A DNA stretch of 64,000 nt from Acidobacteriota bacterium (GCA_003223215.1 QHYH01000111.1:1-64000), one strand, 5' to 3'. Shown: positions 1-8,598, numbered from the stretch's first letter. The notes: generated from the sequence alone by a model not told the origin. Program-made: numbers and translations.

Positions 1-1
1 A

Positions 2-487
2 GCCGAGGAACGACCCGTTCCCCTGGGAAGACCCGCAAAATATTGGAAACTGACAGCGAAGGCCGATCGTTTATTTCCTCAGGCCTACGCTGAACTCAGC
101 CTCTCGCTCATCGATGCCGTCGATCGAGCCTTTGGCGAGAGCGGAGTGCAGAAGGTCATCGCTGCCCGGTACAAGAACCAGGTCGCGACCTACCGCCAGC
201 AGATTGCACCCAACCTTCCTCTGAAGGAAAAACTCAGACGCCTCGTGCGAATCCGCATCGCCGAGGGTTACATGGCGGAACTGGTGCCCGAAAAGGGAGA
301 TACCTTTCTTTTGGTCGAAAACCATTGCCCGATCTGCGCGGCTGCCAAAGTGTGCAGAGGATTCTGCACGACCGAGCAGGATCTATTTCGGGCTGTTTTG
401 GGTGAAAACGTCACAGTCGAGCGGGTGGAACACATTCTCGCCGGTGACCGACGATGTGCTTATCGCGTTCAGGAACACTTGAAGTGA
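2..487 (+). CDS. SufR/ArsR-like Fe-S transcriptional regulator (5' partial)
   Basis: The frame is open from base 2, so the start and the winged-helix N-terminus lie upstream of the window. What is visible begins with GRPAKYWKLTAKAD, the wing/linker typical of SufR-type regulators. The C-terminal half has a cysteine cluster CPIC-x5-CRGFC, then AGDRRCAYRV near the end, which matches the Fe-S-sensing domain of SufR-like repressors (established family knowledge). The likely role is cytoplasmic control of iron-sulfur-cluster or stress genes, whose target lies off the left edge. It ends with TGA at 485-487, and no operon partner follows within 440 bases. The internal GTG at 146 would remove conserved sequence and is not a credible start. 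Confidence 0.8.
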   Translation, partial: AEERPVPLGRPAKYWKLTAKADRLFPQAYAELSLSLIDAVDRAFGESGVQKVIAARYKNQVATYRQQIAPNLPLKEKLRRLVRIRIAEGYMAELVPEKGDTFLLVENHCPICAAAKVCRGFCTTEQDLFRAVLGENVTVERVEHILAGDRRCAYRVQEHLK

Positions 488-929
488 ATCTGTCGGCTTC
501 TCGTCTTATGTGGCGTCTGCGGTTATGTGGCGCGGTGATGTGATTTTGGCTAGGGGAGACATACGAACGGTCGCTCTACACCACATAATTCCTGTCAAAG
601 GTAAGCAAGCATGCGAGCCCAAATCATTCCAGAGCCTCCGTAAACTTGATCGTCGAACCCGGATTGTACATGCTCTTGAGGGTTTCAGAAAGCAGCTGTG
701 TGAAAAAATTACGAGACCGGAAACCAAGCCTTTTCAATACGTTTGAGATTTTTGACCACACGCGAGTTTTTTGACCAGGCGGTATTGGAAAGCAATGTTA
801 CAGCGGTGCTGGATGGAGTTTTCGGTAGGCACAGGCCGCCGCGTCCACCCTCTACCTCGGCGACATCGCTGCGGCCGTCGGTCCCAACATGTATGCCCAT
901 GCCACTTCCCTAGATCCACTTCAAACGAA
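488..929. other. Gene-poor stretch carrying direct-repeat copy 1
   Basis: Between the SufR-like stop and the end of the convergent oxidoreductase gene I see no credible gene. Open frames here are short, have no ribosome binding site and overlap the repeat at 601-763. The remainder has no clear terminator or RNA structure. Confidence 0.5.
601..763 (+). repeat. ~160-bp direct repeat, copy 1
   Basis: This segment recurs in the same orientation at 4887-5047 with about seven differences (substitutions and single-base indels), so the copies are roughly 95% identical by eye. Both start with GTAAGCAAGCATGCGAG and end with TTTTGACCACACGC after a shared CAATACGTTTGAGAT. The pair encloses the oxidoreductase, the DUF1080 gene and the truncated tyrosine recombinase. 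No coding function is apparent. It may be the edge of a duplicated or recombined accessory segment. Confidence 0.85.
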
Positions 930-2294
930 TCAACCTTTTATGATCTTTTTTGCTCCCGGGTCCCAAACCGCCACAGCCTTGTTGAAATAGGCGTAATTGG
1001 CCAAATGACAGCCGATCGCCGCATTGTTGCCAAAGACTTCGTTCTCGACAACCGGCTTTCGACTGCGCACTGCTTTGAAAAAATTGGCCTGGTGATCGGG
1101 AACAGCGTCGTAACCCGGCGGTGTAGTGAACGTCTCGACTTCTTCATCCACGCGGAAATCGAGAGGTACGGGCGACGGATTTTCTTTGCGCCATTTATCC
1201 AGGTACTCCTCCCGCAATTTAGTCGGCCAACCGTAGATCGAGTAGCTCTCCGGTTCCGGGAGTGTGTCCTGCGGCTTAACCGTCAGAGTCGAATCCTTGA
1301 TAGCCATGGTTCCTTTGGTTCCGTAAAAGGCCAAAAGCCCTCCGGCGTCATTATTCAGGTTGCAGCGAAGGACGACGCGGAAGCTGGGGTAGTCGTAAAA
1401 GGTTTCGATGAGGTCCGGAAAGTCCCGGCCATCCTTCCAGCGGAAAAGGCCGCCGGTGGATTGGGCGCGTTGCGGGATCGCGTTCGCGCCGGTAATGAAA
1501 TGAATCCCGGAAATCAAGTGAACAAAGAGGTCGCCGGCCAAGCCTTCGCCGTAGTCCGCGAAGCAACGCCAGCGGAAAAATCGGACTGGGTCAAAAGGCC
1601 GCTTTGGCGCTCCGTCCAGAAAGGCGTTCCAGTCGATCGTTTGTTCGTTTGCGTTCGGCGGAATGGGGTAGACCCAAGCGCCGCTGGCGCTGTTGCGGTC
1701 TGAATATGCCTCAATTATGAATACGTCGCCGAGTCTCCCCGAGTCGAAAATTTCTTTGGCTTTCGCGTAAAGGATGGAACTGACTCCCTGGCTGCCGATC
1801 TGGATGATGCGATTTGCCTTTTGCGCCGCATCGATCATGGCAAATCCATCTTCCACCGTGTGAGACATCGGTTTTTCGCAATAGACGTCCTTGCCGGCGG
1901 CACAGGCATCGGCGACTACTTTGCGATGCTGGTGGTCCATCGTGGCGACAATGACGGCATCAACATCCTTGCGGTCTAAAATTTTTCTGTACTCGCGAGT
2001 GGCAGGAACGTCCTTCTTGACAGCTTCCCGGGCCGCCTCGTGCCGCGAGTCGTAAAGGTCGCAAACGCCCACGCACTCAACGCCCGGCACGTGAAGCGAT
2101 GCTTGAAGCAACTCGCAACCTCGTACGCCTGTGCCAATGGAGGCGAACCGTACCGTGTCGCTGGGCGAAACTGCGCGGGCGGACGCGGACAGCGGAACCG
2201 GCTTCAGAACGGTAATATTTGCGGTTGCGCTTGCCGCCATGGCGCCTGTGCCCACACGGATAAATTGGCGACGAGTGAGTGAATCATAGCCCAT
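930..2294 (-). CDS. Gfo/Idh/MocA family oxidoreductase, Tat-exported
   Basis: A 454-residue protein with a twin-arginine signal (LTRRQFIRVG, residues 6-15, followed by a hydrophobic Ala/Thr stretch), so probably a periplasmic NAD(P)-dependent sugar oxidoreductase. The dinucleotide-binding turn GTGVRG is at 54-59 and the family motif EKP at 140-142, followed by MSHTVEDG. The C-terminal half has the usual mixed alpha/beta substrate domain (a DYGEGLAGDLFVHLISGIHF region). Length is normal for exported members of the family. It is transcribed divergently from a DUF1080 protein across about 230 bases; in Acidobacteriota and Planctomycetes these two families often sit together in sugar-use loci (family knowledge), suggesting a shared glycoside or keto-sugar pathway. 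The substrate cannot be read from the sequence. Confidence 0.9.
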   Translation of the reverse strand: MGYDSLTRRQFIRVGTGAMAASATANITVLKPVPLSASARAVSPSDTVRFASIGTGVRGCELLQASLHVPGVECVGVCDLYDSRHEAAREAVKKDVPATREYRKILDRKDVDAVIVATMDHQHRKVVADACAAGKDVYCEKPMSHTVEDGFAMIDAAQKANRIIQIGSQGVSSILYAKAKEIFDSGRLGDVFIIEAYSDRNSASGAWVYPIPPNANEQTIDWNAFLDGAPKRPFDPVRFFRWRCFADYGEGLAGDLFVHLISGIHFITGANAIPQRAQSTGGLFRWKDGRDFPDLIETFYDYPSFRVVLRCNLNNDAGGLLAFYGTKGTMAIKDSTLTVKPQDTLPEPESYSIYGWPTKLREEYLDKWRKENPSPVPLDFRVDEEVETFTTPPGYDAVPDHQANFFKAVRSRKPVVENEVFGNNAAIGCHLANYAYFNKAVAVWDPGAKKIIKG

Positions 2295-2527
2295 GAAAGT
2301 CTGCCTCCCAACCTATCGATCTGGCGCCAGCGTCACGCCGTGTTGCGCCCCCCTGCGTCTTTTCGGGCGCCAATTATCCCACGAAATGGGGTGGTTGCGT
2401 GACACCCGTTAGCGACGACAGCACTGTTCAAAAAGGTCCGATGACGCGTTTTAGCGTTTCTTCCTTGACACTTCGCCTGACCGCCTTATAGTGGCCTAGT
2501 GAAAGGAACGGAAGACGTATCATCGTC

Positions 2528-3547
2528 ATGAGGGACCGTGGGAACCATCCGTTGGTAAACAGGCGTGGCGTAGGCCTGGCAATATTGCTGCTTTTTTTTC
2601 CAGGCCCGTTGTTTCCGGCCGTAAAGCAACCCCTCGCAGCCAGCAGAGATGAACAATTCAACGGCCGTTGGGACATCAAGACCAGCGGGGAGCGCCCCCG
2701 CGCCTGGTGGTTGGAGATTGAAAACGCGGGAACGCCTGCCGCGAAAGGCAAGTTCATCAGCGCCTTTTCAGGCGATCTAAATGTGATTGAGCAAATTTCG
2801 ACCAACGATGGCACGCTCCGCTTCGGCTGGACGCGGCAGCAGCGTCCGAGTCCTGGCGCCGAGCCGGTGACCCGGAAACTGGTTTACGCAGCGAAACTAG
2901 TGAATGGGAAGCTGCAAGGAACTTTCGAAGTGGAAGGCTCGAACCAGCCGCCGCTCGAATGGATCGGTGTACGCGCTCCCACGATCAAGGAAACAGATGA
3001 CGGGACCTGGCGAGAAGGAAAGCCCATCGACCTGTTCAACGGCGAGAACATGACCGGCTGGATGTCCTGGGACGGCGGCGAACCAGTCGGTTGGTCAGTG
3101 AAAGATGGCACGCTGGCCTCCACGGGACGTGGTCAGGACATTGTGAGCCAGCAGAAGTTCTGGAATTTCATGCTGCACGTCGAATTCCGCATAGGCCAGC
3201 ACAGCAACAGCGGGGTAGCTCTGCGGAATCGCTATGAAGTGCAGATCCTGGATGACTATGGCCGCCCACCGGATACTCACAGTGCCGGCGCCCTTTATAG
3301 CCGCATCGCGCCAAGCGAAAACGCCAGCAAGGCGGCTGGTGAATGGGAAACTTACGACATCCGTTTGGTCGGCCGCGAGGTCACGGTGGTGTTCAACGGC
3401 AAGAAGGTGATTGAGAAGGGTGTCATCGATGGCCTGACGGCGATGGCGCACGACGCCGATGAAGGCGAGCCTGGCGGCATCGCACTCCAGGGCGACCACG
3501 GTCCAGTGGAATTTCGCAAGATTACTATCACACCGTTGGTCAAGTAG
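2528..3547 (+). CDS. DUF1080 (3-keto-disaccharide hydrolase-like) secreted protein
   Basis: A 339-residue protein with an N-terminal hydrophobic signal (about residues 10-30). The region to about residue 140 is a lipocalin-like or linker segment, and the C-terminal ~190 residues form the DUF1080 concanavalin-like jelly roll: LFNGENMTGWMSWDGG, then NSGVALRNRYEVQILDDYG, HSAGALYSRIAP and WETYDIRLVGREVTVVFNGK. The family includes 3-keto-glucoside hydrolases acting outside the cytoplasm. The divergent Gfo/Idh/MocA gene could supply the keto-sugar chemistry (inference). A homologous protein with the same two-part build is encoded at 60571-61620. The ATG at 2528 is kept because it precedes the signal directly, although the ribosome binding site is weak. 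Confidence 0.88.
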   Translation: MRDRGNHPLVNRRGVGLAILLLFFPGPLFPAVKQPLAASRDEQFNGRWDIKTSGERPRAWWLEIENAGTPAAKGKFISAFSGDLNVIEQISTNDGTLRFGWTRQQRPSPGAEPVTRKLVYAAKLVNGKLQGTFEVEGSNQPPLEWIGVRAPTIKETDDGTWREGKPIDLFNGENMTGWMSWDGGEPVGWSVKDGTLASTGRGQDIVSQQKFWNFMLHVEFRIGQHSNSGVALRNRYEVQILDDYGRPPDTHSAGALYSRIAPSENASKAAGEWETYDIRLVGREVTVVFNGKKVIEKGVIDGLTAMAHDADEGEPGGIALQGDHGPVEFRKITITPLVK

Positions 3548-4154
3548 CAGAGAAGCGGCCGGCCCATCAACCTTCAGGCGACGGCATGATTATTGCCTGA
3601 CGCTCGCACTGCTGGTCATCACCGAGAGTCGTTTTGTTCTTCTCTCGGTGCCTTTTCGCCTTTGCTCCTAGCTTGCACCCTTCGAGGCGATCATCAGGAA
3701 GCTGACCAGGTCTTTCAACTCGCCGAGGATGAGTGTTGCTCCATAGTCTGAAGGCATTATAATAGCGAACCGGACTAGCGCTCAAAACTGCGCAGCTCGG
3801 ATTTCATGAAGAGGTGAAAAGCACCGTCGAGGGTCTGCAACTACAAGGAAAAATTATCCTCGTTCCTCACGCGGCCGGAATATTTTTGGCCCGTATGGTC
3901 AAAAAACTAGAACGGCTTGAAATTGTTTGGGCTTACAGGGCACAACGATTTGGCGAATTACAGCTGCTATTCGCCTTTGCAATCGGAATCTAGCCACTGT
4001 CACGAAAATGTAACGCAAAGTGCGGAAGGCGGCGGCAAAAATGCGGCAAACGGCAACAAAGGAAGGAGAAAGTAAGTTGCTGGAATTTGCCCCAACTTGC
4101 TGATTCCGTTCGATTAGCCACTCCTCTGGCAAGATTTGGCAAAGTAGTTCGAAC
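3548..4154. other. Gene-poor stretch
   Basis: No gene with a start, ribosome binding site and recognisable family is visible. One plus-strand frame of about 66 codons, opening after a TAG near 3770 and closing near 3992, has protein-like composition but no start codon and no family I recognise. It could be a gene remnant. Confidence 0.4.
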
Positions 4155-4201
4155 GGCTACGAACCAGAAGGTCGGGAGTTCGAATCTCTCAGGGCGCGCC
4201 A
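4155..4201 (+). pseudogene. tRNA-Arg(ACG) 3' fragment, candidate attachment-site remnant
   Basis: The stretch reads as the anticodon loop (CTACGAA, anticodon ACG at 4159-4161), variable loop, T arm (GGGAG-TTCGAAT-CTCTC) and acceptor 3' strand ending GGGCGCGCCA of a bacterial tRNA-Arg. The 5' half is missing: upstream sequence does not form the acceptor, D arm or a proper anticodon stem. Tyrosine recombinases commonly use the anticodon-to-3'-end part of a tRNA as attachment site, and a recombinase remnant begins 127 bases downstream. A related downstream flank recurs at 33906-34015 and an 18-base T-arm match lies at 60550-60567. Confidence 0.75.
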
Positions 4202-4301
4202 CCTTATCTCTCTTGAATCAAGCACTTGCAGCCATTTCCAAAACTGGCTCGGATTCGATTTTGAGTCCATTCGGTCCAACAACGGCGTTCTTGGACGGAA
4301 G
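4194..4301 (+). repeat. tRNA-3'-end flank repeat, copy 1
   Basis: Starting at the GCGCGCCA acceptor end, this stretch shares with 33906-34015 three blocks in the same order and orientation: GCGCGCCAC...GAATCAA, a 15-base block GTCCATTC(G/C)GTCCAA (one mismatch) and TTGGACGGAAG. Spacing between blocks differs by indels. This is the pattern expected of two decayed junctions left by one integrative element or by related elements. Confidence 0.6.
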
Positions 4302-4327
4302 CTCGGAGCCCAAGCCGATCCGTTCAG

Positions 4328-4852
4328 TCACTTCTCTTTACGGAATTTGATGTTATTTTCCAGTTGCGAGTAGATGTCTCCGATCTCTTGGTCAGCGTGA
4401 CCCATGCAGAAGTGTTCCAGGTCCTTTGGGACGGCGTTCTCGCGGAGCCAAGTGAGACGGAAGCGCCGGAACGCATGAGCCCCACACTTGGGCTGATTGA
4501 GTTCTGCCAAGATCGGATGCAGCGTGCGTCGCAGGATGTTCGATTGTTGAAGAGGTTTCCCGGTTTTAGAGCAGAACAACAACCCGGACTTCCTTTCGCC
4601 AATATATTCCTTGGGCATTGCGGCAACCGAGGAGTGCAGGTCAATCTCCCTACGACCGCTGTCGGTCTTCAGAAAATCGTGGACCTGCGACTTCCACGCC
4701 TTCTGTGTGATTTTGACCGTGGCGAAGTCCGGGGACATGTTCCTAATATCGATTCTCAAGGCTTCGCCAAGTCTCAACCCCGCAGACGCGCAAAGCACCT
4801 TCAACAGGCGGTACTGCGGTTTCTTGGTTCTCTTCGGCCAGATATTCGTTCC
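4328..4852 (-). pseudogene. Tyrosine recombinase (phage integrase), catalytic C-terminal fragment
   Basis: The frame encodes only the catalytic half of a tyrosine recombinase. Visible are the first arginine in SAGLRLGEALRID, HAFRRFR (the H-x-x-R box) and MGHADQEIGDIY, giving the second histidine and the nucleophilic tyrosine. An in-frame stop at 4853-4855 precedes KKPQYRLLKVLCASAG, so the core-binding domain is lost and the gene is probably dead even though the active-site residues survive. Its 3' end faces the tRNA-Arg fragment, consistent with an integrase beside its attachment site. Direct-repeat copy 2 lies immediately upstream. Confidence 0.8.
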
Positions 4853-4886
4853 TCAGTAGTAGTTCCTGGTCTACGGTTCCGGTGAT

Positions 4887-5047
4887 GTAAGCAAGCATGC
4901 GAGTCCAAATCATTCCAGAGCCTCCGTAAACTTGATCATCGAACCCGGATTGTACATGTTCTTGAGGTTTCAGAAAGCAGCTGTGCGAAAAAATTACGAG
5001 ACCGGAAACCAATCCTTTTCAATACGTTTGAGATTTTGACCACACGC
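4887..5047 (+). repeat. ~160-bp direct repeat, copy 2
   Basis: Second copy of the repeat at 601-763, in the same orientation. It lies directly upstream of the truncated tyrosine recombinase (minus strand) and differs from copy 1 by point changes and single-base indels only. Outside the limits given, the sequences diverge abruptly. Confidence 0.85.
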
Positions 5048-5273
5048 TTCGTGCGCAGTACACACGTTCCGGTTAGGTCTTCGATTAGAGAGAGGACCGG
5101 AGCTAAAATACTAACTCGTACAAGGGTGGTGCCGTGTTGCTTACGATTTCTTGGGTTTCCTGGGAGAAAACAAAGTATTCACCTGGCGAGCGGCGCGCCA
5201 ATTCCAACATGCGAAGCTTCGCTGTCTCCATGTCTTGCACCGCTTCCATCCAAACCGGGGTGCCGAGCTAGTT

Positions 5274-6827
5274 TCAGTGCTGCCTGCTCTGAGACTGGAT
5301 GGTCGCGACAGACGCCACTCCGGCGCGCAGCCCCCCTCCGAACGCTTGCCTTATGAGTTTGAAAATGGTGCGCCGATTTTCGAGAATCGTTTTCATCCAT
5401 GCTAAGCGGCCCATTTGCGGAAAATAAATTCCCCGGAAACAGAGGCGCGCGATAAAGATGTTGATTCGATAACCGAGCGGCTTGTGATTCAGTGAATCCA
5501 CGGCCCTTTCGATTGCCTCCGGATTGTAAGAGCTGATCCACCCCTTGCGCACTTCGTTATGCGCTTCGTCGATGCTCATCTTTAGCGGCGTATGGGCCAT
5601 CGCAAAGGGAATGAACTCTTGCCAGTGCTTCGGGCGGGTGAGCCGCCCCGCGGCTTCCAGCTTTTTGTACAGGGGCGTCGCAGGAAGAGGGGTCATCAAG
5701 CCAAAGATAGGCAGCCCCGGAGGCCAACTGCGAATTTCCTTCAGTGTTCGCTCGGCCACTCCAGGCGTGTCATTGTCCATGCCAAAGATAAAAGAGGTGA
5801 TGGCAAAAACGTTGCGCTGGGCGAGCCGATTGAGCACCACGGCATATTCACCTGGCTTGTTGAAGCCCTTTTTTACGTCAGCAAGGTTGGCCGGATCGAT
5901 GGATTCCATTCCGATGAAGATCCACTTGCCTCCCGCGGCCGCGATCAGATCAACTAGCTCCTCATCGCGCAGCAGATTGGCGCTGATCTGGGCGACCCAA
6001 TGCACTTGCGCGTCAGCTGCAATGATGTCTCGCAGCAATGATTTTGTGCGCTTTACGTTGATGGCAAAATTGTCGTCTATGAAAAATACTGCAATCTGCC
6101 CGCCCTCCTCCCGCGCGCGCGCTTTCAGCAGCAAGAGTTCGTTCACTACGCTTTCATTGGTCCGAAAGCGGATCGAATCGCCAAAAAATCCCGTCACGGT
6201 GCAAAACTCGCATCCGTAAGGACACCCGCGCCCGGACTCCACGGGAATAATTCGAAAGGTTCCCCAGCCAGCGCCCACTCGCTTGAGTAGTGGGTGCAAT
6301 ATGCCAGGGAGCAAATTGAATTGGTCCAGTTTGATTTTGTCCCAGGGAATCTCCGGATAGGACTGCAGCGATGGTTTGCGCTCTTGGCCAAAGTCGTCCA
6401 CTGGCGCGTAGATATCCTTGAGCGTGCCGCGCACGGCATCTTCTACAATTCTGGGCCATGTCTCATCAGCCTCGCCAAGGGCAACCGCGTCGGCGTGGCG
6501 CGAGCCGCCCTCACGCCCCAGCGCCTCATCGGCCATTTCCGTCACGTGAGGGCCGCCCATTACGACCTTTACTCCCACGGCGCGCACTGCATCCGCCATG
6601 CGATAGGCCTTGGCGATCATCCTGGTCATCGCACCGATGCCGACCAGTCCCACATTTTGTTCACGCACGTATTGCGCAATACTTTCTTCATCCATTGGCT
6701 GCGCGTTGCCGTCAATCAGCACCACTTCGTGGCCAGGCGGAGTTAGTGCTTGCAGCAGAAACATCCAAAGATGTGGCATGAAGTTGCGGGTCACGCCGTT
6801 GTCGGGATTGTACAGTAGGATTTTCAT
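5274..6827 (-). CDS. B12-binding-domain radical SAM protein
   Basis: A 517-residue protein with an N-terminal cobalamin-binding Rossmann domain (about residues 1-140; GHEVVLIDGNAQPMDEE and MGGPHVTEMADEAL) followed by a radical SAM TIM-barrel with the cluster motif C202-x3-C206-x2-C209 (GRGCPYGCEFC). The C-terminal ~120 residues resemble the extra domain found in BchE/HpnP/HpnJ-type enzymes. Such enzymes do methylations, cyclisations or C-C bond chemistry on lipids, hopanoids or natural products; the substrate is not evident here. It stands alone, with no operon partner within 300 bases on either side, and no cobalamin riboswitch is recognisable upstream. The length is complete for the class. 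Confidence 0.85.
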   Translation of the reverse strand: MKILLYNPDNGVTRNFMPHLWMFLLQALTPPGHEVVLIDGNAQPMDEESIAQYVREQNVGLVGIGAMTRMIAKAYRMADAVRAVGVKVVMGGPHVTEMADEALGREGGSRHADAVALGEADETWPRIVEDAVRGTLKDIYAPVDDFGQERKPSLQSYPEIPWDKIKLDQFNLLPGILHPLLKRVGAGWGTFRIIPVESGRGCPYGCEFCTVTGFFGDSIRFRTNESVVNELLLLKARAREEGGQIAVFFIDDNFAINVKRTKSLLRDIIAADAQVHWVAQISANLLRDEELVDLIAAAGGKWIFIGMESIDPANLADVKKGFNKPGEYAVVLNRLAQRNVFAITSFIFGMDNDTPGVAERTLKEIRSWPPGLPIFGLMTPLPATPLYKKLEAAGRLTRPKHWQEFIPFAMAHTPLKMSIDEAHNEVRKGWISSYNPEAIERAVDSLNHKPLGYRINIFIARLCFRGIYFPQMGRLAWMKTILENRRTIFKLIRQAFGGGLRAGVASVATIQSQSRQH

Positions 6828-7152
6828 TGGATCCTTGGGGGGGGCAATTAGCTATCCTATGGCACGGTTCGTGCCACCGGAAAAATAACCTTGCTATCCT
6901 CGTGCAAAGAGTCCACACACCATGCGTGTAGGCATCTGCCGTTTCGTATCTCTTTTTCCGAACGTCGTTTGGCCCAATGGTCATTGGGATACCTCCGAGG
7001 AAGATCGGGCCAAGGCTAGGCTGGTCTGTTCACCGGCATCAAGAGGAAGCGGCCCTCACTGCCAAAGCGTGCAAAATTCAGGGAGCCGAGCTAGTGGAGT
7101 GCTCGTTGAGGGGCCGCGAGAACGAAGGGAAATTTCGTTGGCGGCCAATCGT
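6828..7152. other. Gene-poor stretch upstream of the radical SAM gene
   Basis: No supported gene. A run of eight or more G residues near 6838-6846 follows the start codon of the minus-strand radical SAM gene on its upstream side. Otherwise no hairpin or operator stands out. Confidence 0.4.
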
Positions 7153-7564
7153 TCAGGGTTGGATCACGGAAAGGCCGGGGATTTTCTGGAAATCGCGGAG
7201 GTTCAGCGTCGCGAGTTCGTAGCCGAGATGCAACGCTGTCGCGCCGATCAGTAAATCCTCAAATGCAAATTGGACGCGCACCGCTTCCTGTTGGCCCTCG
7301 ATGCGCCCGGCCAGCCGCGCAATGGCGAGTGTGACCGGGTGTACCGGCACGTCGCTCGACAGCCGCTCGATGAACTCCAGCCTTCGCTGCTGCTGCACCT
7401 GGGTTTTGCTGCGATAGGCTCCATGGACCAGCTCGGCGATAGTCACCACCGAGATGCCGATTTCGGTCTCACCTTGATGCTTTAACCTGTTCTAGGATTT
7501 CCCGAACGGTATGGCCTCTGCGTTCGGCAGCGATAATGACGCTTGGGTCGAGGACTATTCCCAC
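7153..7564 (-). pseudogene. VapC-like PIN-domain toxin, frameshifted
   Basis: Two frames together rebuild a PIN toxin. The first opens with a GTG at 7562-7564 overlapping the antitoxin stop and reads GIVLDPSVIIAAERRGH, with the first catalytic aspartate. After a frame change near 7475-7485 the second frame reads ISVVTIAELVHG, FAFEDLLIGATAL and LATLNLRDFQKIPGL. Together these give the N-terminal Asp, the mid Glu and the C-terminal acidic residues of VapC RNases. The break makes the gene non-functional unless it is a sequence error. The antitoxin just upstream is also frameshifted, so the whole module looks like a relic. Confidence 0.7.
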
Positions 7565-7846
7565 GCTGGCGGGTTCCAAGGCTTGCGGTGGCTGAGAATT
7601 TCTTCAACGTCTTCCGCGAAGTCTGGATCGAGGACCGGGGCTTTGCCGGTTTCTTCTTCGTGTGCTTTGGCCAACGCGATGCACTCGGAGATGCTGCGGC
7701 GCACCGGCTCAGCGGTATGAAGGACCGCGACGGGCCGCGCACCATTCTCGATGATGACCTTCGCGCCTGCACGCACACGTGCCATCAACGAAGCAATAGT
7801 CGTTCGCTGCTTCCGCCTCGGAGATGTGAATCACGTCCTTAGCCAT
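7555..7846 (-). pseudogene. Phd/VapB-like antitoxin, frameshifted
   Basis: A start at 7844-7846 gives MAKDVIHISEAEAANDY. One extra base near 7796-7798 then shifts the frame, and the continuation LMARVRAGAKVIIENGARPVAVL runs on to the TAG at 7555-7557 (ending KPWNPPAWE). This is the Phd/YefM-like DNA-binding fold with a C-terminal toxin-wrapping tail. Its stop codon overlaps the GTG of the toxin, the usual antitoxin-toxin coupling. With a frame break in each gene, the pair is most simply read as an inactivated toxin-antitoxin module. Confidence 0.65.
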
Positions 7847-7881
7847 AAAGGAATTATACACCGCTGCTGGGTTGAACGACG

Positions 7882-8382
7882 TTGAAAGATGTCACCATCG
7901 ACGATAAGTTTGTGGCAGACGCGGAGGCTCGAAACTTGCGCGAGCCTACGCTCTGCAAATACCGTTTGTTCTTCCGACAGTTCCAAGATTTCGCGGCTAT
8001 GTATGGACTGCCGTGCATCACAGACCTCGACATAGATTGGGCGCGCCGATTCCGCGTCTCCTGGAAGAACAAGAACATTTCGGCGCTCAAGAAACTCGAA
8101 GCGTTCCATGCTTTCTTTCGATTCGTGCATGAGAGCGGTTGGATTTCGACGAATCCGGCAAGTCACTTAAAGCCGCCAAGGATCACCGAGCCGCCGACAG
8201 CTCCTTTCACAAGGGAGGAGGTTGCAAGCATCCTGAACGCTTGTGACATCTATCCAGATAAAGCAAATGCATTGCGTTGGCGCGCGTTGGTTGAGTCCGG
8301 CGGGTTGGAGTTTGCAAGAGTAGGATTCCAAAGGCTTATTGAAGACTGCAGAGCGGTGTGTTTTGGAAATTCGTGCACATAA
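7882..8382 (+). pseudogene. Tyrosine recombinase, N-terminal core-binding fragment
   Basis: The first ~120 residues fit the SAM-like core-binding domain of site-specific tyrosine recombinases (TLCKYRLFFRQFQDFAAMYG, LDIDWARRFRVSW, FFRFVHESGWISTNPASHL). They are followed by FTREEVASILNACDIY, the start of the catalytic domain. Homology stops after about residue 137 (ANALRWRALVESGG), before the first catalytic arginine, and the rest is unrelated sequence. It is a 3'-truncated remnant starting at a TTG. It is not the missing half of the fragment at 4328-4852, which is on the other strand. Confidence 0.7.
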
Positions 8383-8468
8383 ACGCCGACAAAAGCCTAC
8401 GCTGCTTCACGGAATCTCTCAGCGAGCGTTAACTTCTTATGGTTAAGCAACGATAATACTTTACGATT

Positions 8469-8502
8469 TAACTTGACAATATAAGTTAAGTGGCCTAGGG
8501 TG
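8469..8502 (+). promoter_or_regulatory. Candidate promoter and operator of the hsp20 gene
   Basis: TTGACA at 8474-8479 and TAGGGT at 8497-8502 are 17 bases apart, as in a sigma-70-type promoter. A perfect inverted repeat TTAACTT-N8-AAGTTAA (8469-8475 and 8484-8490) overlaps the -35 box, an arrangement that would let a repressor block it. The motif matches neither the CIRCE nor the HAIR consensus. It lies about 97 bases upstream of the ATG. Confidence 0.5.
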
Positions 8503-8598
8503 ATTACGTACACATAAAGGCTGACGGCAATCTGAGGGACGTGAGTCATCTGAAATTGCCCTTGTCCAAGACAGAAAAGGTTTAATGAGGTAGCAAAA

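Noticed and set aside
771-1703. Long plus-strand open frame of 310 codons
   Set aside because: It lies mostly antisense to the oxidoreductase gene, which has clear family motifs and a Tat signal. The plus-strand translation shows no family features or ribosome binding site.
3990-4202. Minus-strand frame starting MARPERFELPTFWFVA
   Set aside because: This is the well-known artefact of translating the antisense of a tRNA-Arg 3' end. I treat the region as a tRNA fragment instead.
6828-6900. Cobalamin riboswitch upstream of the B12-binding radical SAM gene
   Set aside because: I looked for the conserved B12-box pattern and paired elements and saw none. The protein uses cobalamin as cofactor, which does not imply riboswitch control.
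7882-8382. The two tyrosine recombinase fragments (4328-4852 and 7882-8382) as halves of one gene
   Set aside because: They lie on opposite strands 3 kb apart with an intact gene between them, and their sequences do not join in a consistent place.
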